A stretch of DNA of 35,827 nt from an uncultured Clostridia bacterium (GTDB taxonomy: Bacteria > Bacillota > Clostridia > Christensenellales > CAG-138): the NCBI GenBank assembly GCA_905235205.1, contig CAJOKM010000016.1:1-35827 (forward strand). Reading direction: 5' to 3'. A program made the position numbers and the translations under genes. The notes under the pieces are model-generated. The model saw only the letters and a list, made by a program, of their open reading frames with translations, was not told the DNA's origin and did not search any database. Position 1 is the first letter of the stretch, and each line of letters begins with the position of its first letter. Shown in pieces: positions 16,185 to 23,103 of the stretch.

Positions 16185-16852
16185 ACGCGGTTCCTCCGAT
16201 ACGCTATGATGGGATGGTCCGACTGCCATGCGGTGACGGCGACCGGAACGTGAAACATGGAAGACAAGGAAAGCGCCGCCGCGATCCGTTCGGGACGGTC
16301 CGCTTTATTGATAACGATTCCGTCAACCCGCGGATAGGTTGAAACGACCGCGGCAATCATTTGTTCCGTAACGATGTCGTCAACGGTCGAGCGCGTGATG
16401 CTCGCATACCGTTCGGGACGATGCGCAGCCGAACGGATCGGTTGCCCGAGACCGTCGATGCCGATCACGGTAAGGACCGTATTTGCGCCCGGAGGAATCA
16501 CCGGTTCATGCGACGCATGCGCTTTTAACGGCAGTTGTTTCGATCCGTCCGCTTCGACAAGCACATAGTCCGCAAATCGTGCAAGCTCCGCAAACGCCTG
16601 CTCCGGCGCGGACAGCTTTTGCCCTTCGCGCGTACCGACCGAAACGACTTCGCCGAACCGAAGCGGTGTAAGAAGACGGGGAAGATACGGATACTGCGGT
16701 GGACGCAGGATATGGGTTGACGTGCTGACGATCACAGAACCGCGCGTTTTCAGATAGTCTGCAAGCGCATACATCGTCGACGTTTTTCCGCCGCCGCCGA
16801 TCAGTGCCGTAATGCCGGGCCGTATGTCAAAAAACTCGCAAAACGCCTGCAT
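16181..16852 (-). CDS. yqeC: Selenium-dependent molybdenum hydroxylase maturation protein YqeC
   Basis: A 223-residue P-loop protein of the YqeC family: ALIGGGGKTSTMYALADYL carries the nucleotide-binding loop (residues 19-25), VIVSTSTHI and YVLVEADGSKQLPLKAHASHEPVIP are the family core, and GIVINKADRPER is the guanine-type specificity loop. It opens the operon with yqeB, the xdhC-like gene and selD, behind a good promoter. AGGTGG is seen before the ATG. The family's biochemical act is not settled; it is tied to selenium use in molybdenum hydroxylases by genome distribution. Confidence 0.93.
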   Translation of the reverse strand: MQAFCEFFDIRPGITALIGGGGKTSTMYALADYLKTRGSVIVSTSTHILRPPQYPYLPRLLTPLRFGEVVSVGTREGQKLSAPEQAFAELARFADYVLVEADGSKQLPLKAHASHEPVIPPGANTVLTVIGIDGLGQPIRSAAHRPERYASITRSTVDDIVTEQMIAAVVSTYPRVDGIVINKADRPERIAAALSLSSMFHVPVAVTAWQSDHPIIAYRRNRV

Positions 16853-16877
16853 GGATCCACCTCGCTATTCTTACCTG

Positions 16878-16906
16878 AGAATAACACATTTTTGCCGGAT
16901 TGTAAA
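16878..16906 (-). promoter_or_regulatory. Promoter of the yqeC-yqeB-xdhC-selD operon
   Basis: Minus strand: TTTACA (16906-16901), a 17-bp spacer and TATTCT (16883-16878). The predicted start is about 20 bases before the yqeC ATG, leaving room only for the ribosome binding site. Confidence 0.65.
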
Positions 16907-16908
16907 GA

Positions 16909-16934
16909 AACAGAGACGCTTTCACGTCTCTGTT
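16909..16934 (-). terminator. Terminator of the phosphofructokinase gene
   Basis: AACAGAGACG pairs exactly with CGTCTCTGTT around a 6-base loop; read on the minus strand it is followed by TTCTTTACA. It lies 13 bp past the pfk stop and directly precedes the yqeC promoter. Confidence 0.8.
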
Positions 16935-16947
16935 CAAACAGTATCTT

Positions 16948-18219
16948 TCAGTTTTTGCGCGGCGGCTTTGCCTTGATCTTCTTGAGATTTGCAAAGCGCG
17001 GAAGACCGTTCTGCATCGGAATCTTCGGATCGCCCTGAATCAGCGGAAGCAGGTAGTCGATATATGGCTTTCTGAGCCCGTTGCCGCGGGAATTGATCCA
17101 TTCGCGCGGGATCTTGCGCTCGGTGTTTGCACACGCGTCGAGATCGATCAGTTTGATCTCGCACTTATAATTCCCCTCGTCGTCGATCTTGCGGCGGAAT
17201 CCCACCATCTTATCTGTGATGCCGTGAACCGCGTATTCGACCGCCATGCGTCCGGCTTCGAACGATTCGGTAATATCGGTCTGAGACGCCGCGTGTGAAG
17301 CGCACCGCTGCAGCAGTGAGAACTCGATGCCGCGGATCTTGGTTCCGGCAAAGTTGTCTTTTAGGATACCGACAAGCGTCGCGGCAAGCCCGCCGAGCTG
17401 TTTGTGCCCGAAGCAGTCGGTCATGTCGGAGGATTCGTTGCCATACTCCGAAATCAGCTTGCCGGACTTGTCATGAATGCCTTCCGATACGGCGATAAAG
17501 ACTTTCCCGCAGTCGTCGTAGATCTCTTTGACGTCGCTGATGAACTCGTCAACGTCGAAGTCGGTTTCGGGGAGATAGATGAGGTCGGGGCCGAATCCGG
17601 TGTAGGTCGCGGCGGCTGCGCTTGCGGCAAGCCAGCCGGCGTGACGACCCATGATCTCAACCACGCAGATCATCGGCGTATCGTAGACGCGCGCATCAAG
17701 ATACAGCTCCATGCAGGTGCTGACGATGTAGCGCGCGGCGGACGGAAAGCCGGGGCAGTGGTCCGTGCCGTACAGATCGTTGTCGATCGTCTTCGGAACA
17801 CCCATGATGCGGCAGTCGTAGCCGACGTGCTGCATGTATTTGCTGATCTTGTTGCAGGTATCCATCGAATCGTTGCCGCCGTTGTAGAAGAAATAGCGCA
17901 CATCATATTTTTTGAAGATCTCGAGGATGCGCAGATAATCGGTCTCGTCCTCTTCGTAGTCTTTGAGCTTGTAGCGGCAGGAGCCGAGCGCAGAGCTCGG
18001 CGTATTTAATAGCAACGAAAGCTCGTATGCCGCTTCCTTGCCCATGTCGTACAGATTGTCGTCCAGGATCCCGCGAATACCGTGCGCGGCGCCGTAGACC
18101 TTGGTGATATGCGGATCGTCGAGCGCGGTACGGATCACACCGTATATGCTCGCGTTGATAACGGCGGTCGGTCCGCCGGACTGCCCGACGATGCAGGTTC
18201 CGATGAGTTCATTATTCAT
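16948..18219 (-). CDS. Pyrophosphate-dependent 6-phosphofructokinase
   Basis: A 423-residue phosphofructokinase of the long (PFK-B2/PPi) type, acting in glycolysis on fructose-6-phosphate. Phosphoryl donor residues point to pyrophosphate: GGND at 114-117 has Asp117 where ATP enzymes have Gly104 (E. coli numbering), and PKTIDND at 142-148 has Lys143 where ATP enzymes have Gly124. The catalytic TIDND and MGRHAGWLA blocks are present. ATG 18219 has GGAGG seven bases upstream; an in-frame ATG at 18231 is upstream of that site. A single gene with its own promoter and terminator. The donor assignment is residue-based inference; a reversible PPi enzyme is common in Clostridia. Confidence 0.92.
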   Translation of the reverse strand: MNNELIGTCIVGQSGGPTAVINASIYGVIRTALDDPHITKVYGAAHGIRGILDDNLYDMGKEAAYELSLLLNTPSSALGSCRYKLKDYEEDETDYLRILEIFKKYDVRYFFYNGGNDSMDTCNKISKYMQHVGYDCRIMGVPKTIDNDLYGTDHCPGFPSAARYIVSTCMELYLDARVYDTPMICVVEIMGRHAGWLAASAAAATYTGFGPDLIYLPETDFDVDEFISDVKEIYDDCGKVFIAVSEGIHDKSGKLISEYGNESSDMTDCFGHKQLGGLAATLVGILKDNFAGTKIRGIEFSLLQRCASHAASQTDITESFEAGRMAVEYAVHGITDKMVGFRRKIDDEGNYKCEIKLIDLDACANTERKIPREWINSRGNGLRKPYIDYLLPLIQGDPKIPMQNGLPRFANLKKIKAKPPRKN

Positions 18220-18248
18220 AGATGCCTCCAATGAAAAATGGTGAAACT

Positions 18249-18277
18249 ATTATATGCGGATTTGTAAGTTTTTGCAA
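18249..18277 (-). promoter_or_regulatory. Promoter of the phosphofructokinase gene
   Basis: Minus strand: TTGCAA (18277-18272), 17-bp spacer, perfect TATAAT (18254-18249), about 30 bases before the ATG. No operator-like symmetry was noticed. Confidence 0.8.
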
Positions 18278-18288
18278 GTCGTTTCTGC

Positions 18289-19059
18289 TTATTTCTTCTT
18301 TCTGTGCGCCGCGATCTCAAACGGCGTCGTGATCAAAAGAATGTACGGCACAAGGATGAGGAACGAAGGCAGCAGATAGAGGAAGGGGACCGGAATCCAT
18401 TTATGGAAGATTTCCAAAAGGAAATTTCCTTCCGTCTCGACCGAATAGAAGTAGTTTGCTTTCGGATGCAGTCCCGTATAGCGGAACAGCATATTGATAC
18501 CGAAAACAATCAGCGCAACGGCCGTAATGGTCAGAACCGTCGGCAAAATATCACGGAAGCGAGGCCGGTACAGTCCGAACGTAAGAATCGCAAGCGCGGC
18601 TATGATGATGAGAAAATGGATGCCGTAGAATCCGATCATGCGCGGCAGAAGCAGGGAGTATCCGGAGAACCCGTTTGCGGGCATCAGAAGCGCCATCAGC
18701 GCGCCGAGCGGCGCGACAAAGAAGCAGAAGCTCAATAGCGGACGCTTTTTTGAAAGGACCGCGATCGGAATCAGAATCAGATTGATGTTGCAAAGATGCA
18801 GCGGCAGCTCGCCCCACCAGTTGAAACCGCCCATGTTCTGCGTGATCGCGTCGTATTCCGTATCGATTGACAGGAAGTACTTGTATACGAAGAATCCGAC
18901 AAGACCGATCAGCGCGGCGACGGCGATCACGATGCGTTTTGCGCGATCACTGCGTTTGCGCATAATGAGACTTGCGACGACAAGAATCAGAATGAATACC
19001 GCAAAGGTCGCAAAGAACAGTCCGTTGAACGGTTTCATGATCCAAAAATCAGATTGCAT
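18289..19059 (-). CDS. YwaF-type integral membrane protein
   Basis: A 256-residue membrane protein with about seven hydrophobic helices, of the YwaF/TIGR02206 type. Family features are the WWGELPLHLCNINLILIPIAVL segment, with conserved polar residues and His-Leu-Cys in the third helix, the GYSLLLP/HFLIIIAALAIL helix pair, and the long motif NYFYSVE before the last helices. The function of this family is unknown. It overlaps the upstream QueT-PAP2 gene by 11 bp, so both are on one message and may work together. GGAGAT precedes the ATG. Confidence 0.82.
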   Translation of the reverse strand: MQSDFWIMKPFNGLFFATFAVFILILVVASLIMRKRSDRAKRIVIAVAALIGLVGFFVYKYFLSIDTEYDAITQNMGGFNWWGELPLHLCNINLILIPIAVLSKKRPLLSFCFFVAPLGALMALLMPANGFSGYSLLLPRMIGFYGIHFLIIIAALAILTFGLYRPRFRDILPTVLTITAVALIVFGINMLFRYTGLHPKANYFYSVETEGNFLLEIFHKWIPVPFLYLLPSFLILVPYILLITTPFEIAAHRKKK

Positions 19060-20266
19060 CGTTAGAGATCTCCTTTTGTTTATTCTTCAGAACGGCATGC
19101 TCTATGGCAAAGGGAATGCGTTCGATTCTTGTAAGACGTCCGATCTGCAGCGCGGCTTCCGTAATGACGACTGCGACGGCGATGTCAATGAGTACATGCT
19201 GCTTGACAAACAGAATGCTGAAGCAGACAAGGATCAGGAATACAAAATTGAACCACTGATACCACTTCGGGATCTTTTTGCAGTCCATCGTGGCACGCCA
19301 GCAAAGATAGCTGATGATGACGTGGAAGGAGGGACAGAGGTTGGTCGGCGTATCGACCCGGTACAGAAACCGCATCCAGTCGTTGAAGAACCCGGGATCC
19401 GTAATCTCGGGACGCTGCATCGTACCCGGATACGCGAGGAAGCAGACGGCGGAGAGAATCGCAATGATCGTAAAGGAACCGCAAAGCCGATAGGCATGCT
19501 GCTTGCTCTCACATAAAACCCAGATCACGGTGATAAGCCAGGAAGCGTACGCGAGGAAATAGATCGAAACCCATTCGGGAATAAACGGGATCGCCAGATC
19601 CCAAGCGGTCGAGATCGAATGCAGCGGAGCGTTCACAAGAAACGGACGCGTACCGTAAAACACAAGCAGATCAACGATCAGGAGATATGCAAGGCAGATC
19701 CAGACATACAAAGGGAAGCGCTCTTTGAACGATTTACGCGGCTGCAGTTCTTCGGTATTCACGACCTTATCCCCGATCACAGCGGCATGTTTCTTCAGCG
19801 CAAAGAGCAGAATCATGCCGAGAATGCCGCAGCAAACGAATTCGCCGATAAATACGGTGAGGCTCATGAACCACCAGGCGTCCTGCAGTCCGTACGCGTA
19901 GCGCAGAACAAAGGGGACAATGATCGTATTCGAAAGGATCGGCGGGACCGGCGCAAGCCATTTATACTTGCGAAGCACATAGGTGAAAACAGCGCCGATC
20001 AGCGTCGCAAGCGTACCGAAGATGACGTCCCAGATCACAAAGTTCGGCATTAAGAGGTTGGAAAGCAGGCAGCCGATCGTAAGACCCGGGATGGCGGCGC
20101 TGGTAAAGAACGGAAGGATCGTCAGCGCTTCCGAAATGCGGAACTGAATCACGTTGTCTCCTGCGAGACCGAACATGTTGGAAAGCCAGGTCAAAACGAC
20201 GTATAAAGCAGCGATAAAAGCGGCTTTGGTAATGTAGGCGGTGGTAAATCTGTGTGTCTTGTTCAT
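19049..20266 (-). CDS. Fusion of a QueT-type queuosine precursor transporter and a PAP2-type phosphatase domain
   Basis: A 405-residue membrane protein. Residues 10-165 match QueT, the substrate-binding S component for queuosine precursors: AAFIAALYVVLTWLSN, FRISEALTILPFFTSAAIPG, SNLLMPNFVIWDVIFGTLATL. After a charged linker (about 168-190), residues 195-385 form a six-helix PAP2 domain in which the second and third phosphatase motifs remain as CPSFHVIISY and KQHVLIDIAVAV (His and His/Asp). The first motif (KxxxxxxRP) is not clear. The ECF module that would energise the transporter half lies at 23-25.5 kb in this window. A promoter and a probable preQ1 riboswitch precede it. Confidence 0.88.
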   Translation of the reverse strand: MNKTHRFTTAYITKAAFIAALYVVLTWLSNMFGLAGDNVIQFRISEALTILPFFTSAAIPGLTIGCLLSNLLMPNFVIWDVIFGTLATLIGAVFTYVLRKYKWLAPVPPILSNTIIVPFVLRYAYGLQDAWWFMSLTVFIGEFVCCGILGMILLFALKKHAAVIGDKVVNTEELQPRKSFKERFPLYVWICLAYLLIVDLLVFYGTRPFLVNAPLHSISTAWDLAIPFIPEWVSIYFLAYASWLITVIWVLCESKQHAYRLCGSFTIIAILSAVCFLAYPGTMQRPEITDPGFFNDWMRFLYRVDTPTNLCPSFHVIISYLCWRATMDCKKIPKWYQWFNFVFLILVCFSILFVKQHVLIDIAVAVVITEAALQIGRLTRIERIPFAIEHAVLKNKQKEISNDAI

Positions 20267-20272
20267 AAGATA

Positions 20273-20316
20273 CTCCCTAGTTTTGTTTTAAGTGAGGATG
20301 GATTTCGAACTCACTT
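20273..20316 (-). promoter_or_regulatory. Probable preQ1-I riboswitch in the QueT-PAP2 leader
   Basis: On the minus strand a 7-bp stem AAGUGAG / CUCACUU closes the 13-base loop UUCGAAAUCCAUC and is followed by UUAAAACAAAACUAGGGAG, an A-rich tail ending in the gene's own Shine-Dalgarno. This is the plan of preQ1-I aptamers, which have a short hairpin and an A-rich pseudoknot tail overlapping the ribosome site. The tail closely resembles the thermophile preQ1 tails I remember. The gene controlled is a QueT family member, the expected target. Loop-tail pairing is not fully resolved by eye. Confidence 0.6.
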
Positions 20317-20321
20317 TGTCG

Positions 20322-20350
20322 ATTGTAACACGATTCGACGGATTGTGCAA
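20322..20350 (-). promoter_or_regulatory. Promoter of the QueT-PAP2 / YwaF operon
   Basis: Minus strand: TTGCAC (20350-20345), 17-bp spacer, TACAAT (20327-20322). The expected start point falls at the first base of the riboswitch hairpin. Confidence 0.7.
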
Positions 20351-20450
20351 CAGCTTGCTGACGCTTCTTCGCATTTGCTCATAATGCCGGAAGCTTGTCC
20401 GTGTGCCGCTGTCACACTTCATTCAAACAACGATATCATTGCAAAGGGAT
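20351..20450. other. Intergenic DNA with no recognised gene
   Basis: About 100 bases between the QueT promoter and the hairpin array. No gene, RNA or clear repeat is seen; short frames are not coding-like. Confidence 0.4.
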
Positions 20451-20775
20451 ACGTAAAAGATGGATTTGCGTTTTTGATAGGTGGATTTGAACCATAGGCG
20501 GAGTTTGGTGAAATCTTTCGCCTCTCGGCAAAAGGTGAAATCAAAGACTTGCGTCTTTGGTGAAATCGTTCGGCTTCGTCTCACGGTGAAATGAAATCCG
20601 TCCTCCATCCCGCACTCAAGTGCGGATTTCATCGCGAAGCGATTTTATCCACGCAGTGGATTTCCCCCGTCCGTAAGGACGGATTTAGTTGAAAAAAACC
20701 TCGCCGAAGCGAGGTTTTTTCTGTCAATGGAGTACGAAAAAGATGGATTTGCGGTTTTGATAGATGGATTCGAAC
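20451..20775. repeat. Array of small hairpins bounded by 42-bp imperfect direct repeats
   Basis: The ends are near-copies of one 42-bp sequence (20451-20492 and 20734-20775), both containing GATGGATTTGCG and TTTTGATAG. Between them, GGTGAAATC occurs at 20507, 20534 and 20559, with a variant at 20585, every 25-27 bases. Short hairpins lie between these copies; AAAGAC-TTGC-GTCTTT at 20543-20558 is exact. Further right the spacer word appears in the opposite orientation (GATTTCATC, GATTTTATC) between exact hairpins ATCGC-GAA-GCGAT (20631-20643), ATCCAC-GCA-GTGGAT (20647-20661) and CCGTCC-GTAA-GGACGG (20667-20682). The last hairpin is a terminator. It is not coding and not CRISPR. Confidence 0.75.
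20693..20720. terminator. Bidirectional terminator at the edge of the hairpin array
   Basis: AAAAAACCTCGC pairs exactly with GCGAGGTTTTTT around CGAA. It can end transcripts from either side, including that of the HAD gene (-). Confidence 0.88.
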
Positions 20776-20844
20776 TCTCGAAAATGATGGATCGCGGTTT
20801 TGAAGGATCAAAGATCCCGTCAAACCGGAATTTATCTGTTTGAC

Positions 20845-21482
20845 CTATTGCAGAAGATCAAGCAGCTCGTCAAGCGTTGAAATTGCATATTCCGGCGTTT
20901 CATTGTCCGACTGAGGCTCATGATAAGCACCTAAACCACGCTTCAATCGAACCGTATGAATTCCAAGACGGTTTGCAGGAGCAATATCATTGTCCATACG
21001 GTCACCGACCATGACTGCGTTTTGCGGTCTGCAATCCGCTTGTTTCAAAGCCCATTCAAAAATCGCCGGATCGGGTTTTGCCATACAGAGTTCTGCGGAC
21101 GCAGCAATCACTTCAAAAAAATGATGCAGATTCCAGTTTTTCAGACGCTGCTCCGTGCCGTAGTTCTGATTGGCAATCACACCGAGTTTATACCCACGTC
21201 GCCTCAGCTTTGTCAAGGTCGGCACAGCGTCAGGATAGGGAATCTCATCCTCGCTATGCCACGGCGTTTTGGACAGAGCAGAGCAAAGTATTCTATAGCG
21301 GAGAGGTCTCCGTTTCTACCTTCTCGAATCATCTCAAGACGTTTTTCACGGTATGCTTCCTCTGTTACATCCGTGCCCGAAATCATTTCTTTAATCCTTC
21401 GGGTGTCTGCCGCCGTTTCGTCGACTAACGTTGAGCCGAGGTCAAAGAAGACCCAATTAACTTTCAACTGCATCCCGTTCAT
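20845..21482 (-). pseudogene. HAD-family hydrolase broken by a 5-bp tandem duplication
   Basis: Two frames make one haloacid-dehalogenase-type phosphatase. The first (from 21482) has motif I, FFDLGSTLVDE, and the cap region. It goes out of frame at CAGAGCAGAG (21274-21283). The second carries PWHSEDEIPYPDAVPTL, then motif II GVIANQ, the Lys in MAKPDPAIFEW and motif IV VMVGDRMDNDIAPA, ending near LDELLDLLQ. Removing one CAGAG unit restores EYFALSKTPWHSEDE, the expected family text, so the lesion is a recent slip. The start may be 21473 instead of 21482. Substrate unknown. No other damage is seen. Confidence 0.88.
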
Positions 21483-21576
21483 CTTTACAAATCCCGATTT
21501 ATCAAGTTTTTTCGTAATAGATTATAGCATAAAATAGTTAATCAATCAAGAAAGGGCGGTCATAATATAACAAAAT

Positions 21577-21710
21577 GCTTTTCGCTGAGCGAAAAGCTAC
21601 TGATTCTTTTCTCTTTTCTCTTTTCTCTCTTCTTTTTTCACTGGAAAAAGTCGTGGAGGAACGAAGAGAAGAGAGAAGAACGAAGAGAGAATAGTGAAGA
21701 GTACAAAAAG
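21577..21710. repeat. Palindrome followed by homopyrimidine and homopurine tracts
   Basis: GCTTTTCGC-TGA-GCGAAAAGC (21577-21597) is a perfect hairpin. It is followed by an almost pure pyrimidine run (about 21602-21639, with mirror-symmetric CTTTTCTC units) and, after a short gap, an almost pure purine run (about 21652-21697) that could pair with it as a long imperfect hairpin. The region lies just beyond the terminator of tRNA-Ser. No gene is seen. Confidence 0.6.
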
Positions 21711-21734
21711 AAAAAGTCGCTCACGCGACTTTTT
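21711..21734 (-). terminator. Terminator of tRNA-Ser
   Basis: AAAAAGTCGC-TCAC-GCGACTTTTT, with a further T-rich stretch when read on the minus strand, begins six bases after the encoded CCA of the tRNA. Confidence 0.85.
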
Positions 21735-21739
21735 CTTTT

Positions 21740-21833
21740 TGGCGGAGACGGTGGGATTCGAACCCACGGACCGGCTCATCACCAGTCAAACGATTTCGAG
21801 TCGTTCTCGTTATGACCACTTCGATACGTCTCC
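21740..21833 (-). tRNA. tRNA-Ser (anticodon CGA)
   Basis: The minus strand folds as a class II tRNA. The acceptor stem is GGAGACG / CGTCTCC, discriminator G and encoded CCA; the anticodon stem AACGA/TCGTT encloses the loop CTCGAAA with anticodon CGA (reads UCG). It has a long variable arm and the T-arm GTGGGTTCGAATCCCAC. The long variable arm and anticodon both give serine. It sits downstream of tadA on the same strand. Confidence 0.96.
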
Positions 21834-21896
21834 GGGTACGCGCTTTTTTCGCGCAATTGGTAGTATACAGCATTCCGAACAAAAATGCAATAGAAA

Positions 21897-22340
21897 TTAT
21901 TTTGTGCGCACCGATTCAAAAAACGTACGCAGCAACGCTTCGCATTCCGCTTCGAGAACGCCGCCGATCGTTTCAACGCTGTGTTCAAACCAGTTGTCTG
22001 TCAAGTCAATTCGCGATCCGCAGCATCCGGCATTTTTGTCAAACGCGCCGTACACAAGGCGGGGGAGACGAAAGCGGATCATGGCGCCCGCGCACATTGC
22101 GCACGGTTCAAGCGTCACAAAAAGGGTGCACCGTTTGAGCGTTCCGCGCTTTTTGTAGGCGTCCCGCATGGCGAGAAACTCGGCGTGCATGGACGGATCG
22201 TTTTCTTCTCTGCATCTGTTGTGCGCAGAGGAGATGAGCGTATCATCCATAAAGACCGCTGCGCCGACCGGAACCTCGCCGATCGAGCGCGCATAGTCCG
22301 CTTCTTTCAGCGCAACACGCATTTTCTCCTCATCTGACAC
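21897..22340 (-). CDS. tadA: tRNA-specific adenosine deaminase
   Basis: A 147-residue zinc deaminase that converts A34 to inosine in tRNA-Arg(ACG). The zinc and proton-shuttle motif is MHAEFLAM (His52, Glu54), and the Cys pair is LEPCAMCAGAM (Cys80, Cys83). GTG 22340 is chosen as start because GAGGAGG lies nine bases before it; a frame to ATG 22364 extends upstream but places that ribosome site inside the gene. It overlaps the end of truA by 11 bp and is the last gene of the long minus-strand run; another tRNA-modification gene, truA, is directly upstream. Confidence 0.95.
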   Translation of the reverse strand: MSDEEKMRVALKEADYARSIGEVPVGAAVFMDDTLISSAHNRCREENDPSMHAEFLAMRDAYKKRGTLKRCTLFVTLEPCAMCAGAMIRFRLPRLVYGAFDKNAGCCGSRIDLTDNWFEHSVETIGGVLEAECEALLRTFFESVRTK

Positions 22341-23103
22341 GCGAAAGCACCTCCTCGGTATCAAAATCGGGATAGATCACACGATACAGCATCAGGCCGT
22401 GCGCCGGAGCCGTTGCGCCGGCCAATTTTCGGTCTTTCTGTTGAAGCGCGGTTTCCATATCGCTTACCGGACGCTTGCCTTCGCCGATCTCAAGCATCGT
22501 TCCGACCAGGATGCGGACCATGTTGTAGAGAAACCCGTTCCCTTCGACCGTATAGATCAGATATCCGTCCTGTTCGGTCCAGTCCGATCTTGTAACGGTG
22601 CGCACGGTATTTTCCATCTCGCTTGCCGAGCACTTGAACGCTGCAAAGTCGTGCGTGCCGAGCACGGCGTTTGCGGCGGTTTTCATGGCTTCCACATCCC
22701 GAACCCGATGCAGATGCAGGGCGGTTTTGCGCGTAAAGACGTCGGCGTGAACGCCGGTGTTGATCGTGTAGCGGTATTCTTTCTGCTTGGCGGAAAACCG
22801 CGCGTGAAACGACGGATCGCACGCCTCGGAGTACAGAACGCGGATATCTGGCGGCAAGTGCATATTCATTGCGATGGCAAACTTGTCCGCAGACATGCGC
22901 GCCTCGGTATCGAAATGCGCGACCTGCGCGCGTGCATGAACGCCGCTGTCGGTCCTGCCGGACCCTTCCACGCGAACGGTTTCTCCGGTCAGTTCAAACA
23001 ACGCCTTCTCCAAAAGCGCCTGGATCGATACGCCGTTCGGCTGCACCTGCCAGCCGACGTAATCGGTACCGTCATATTCTGTGATGATGCGGATTCTTCT
23101 CAT
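22330..23103 (-). CDS. truA: tRNA pseudouridine(38-40) synthase
   Basis: A 257-residue TruA, which isomerises uridines 38-40 of the tRNA anticodon stem. The opening RRIRIITEYDGTDYVGWQVQ and the catalytic Asp52 in GSGRTDSGVHA are present, as are the later RFSAKQKEYRY, DFAAFKCSASE, VEGNGFLYNMVRILVGTMLEIG blocks. Its ATG overlaps the ecfT stop (ATGA), the common order ecfA1-ecfA2-ecfT-truA in Firmicutes. Normal length. Confidence 0.96.
   Translation of the reverse strand: MRRIRIITEYDGTDYVGWQVQPNGVSIQALLEKALFELTGETVRVEGSGRTDSGVHARAQVAHFDTEARMSADKFAIAMNMHLPPDIRVLYSEACDPSFHARFSAKQKEYRYTINTGVHADVFTRKTALHLHRVRDVEAMKTAANAVLGTHDFAAFKCSASEMENTVRTVTRSDWTEQDGYLIYTVEGNGFLYNMVRILVGTMLEIGEGKRPVSDMETALQQKDRKLAGATAPAHGLMLYRVIYPDFDTEEVLSRVR

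Noticed and set aside
17404..18009. Plus-strand frame opposite the phosphofructokinase gene
   Set aside because: Antisense shadow with low-complexity Val, Ala and Asp content.
20451..20775. CRISPR array
   Set aside because: The repeated word is only nine bases, steps are 25-27 bp, the units between are self-complementary, orientation flips midway and no cas gene is near.
21740..21833. tRNA-Ser as an attachment site of an integrated element
   Set aside because: No integrase gene and no repeat of the tRNA 3' end was seen within the window.
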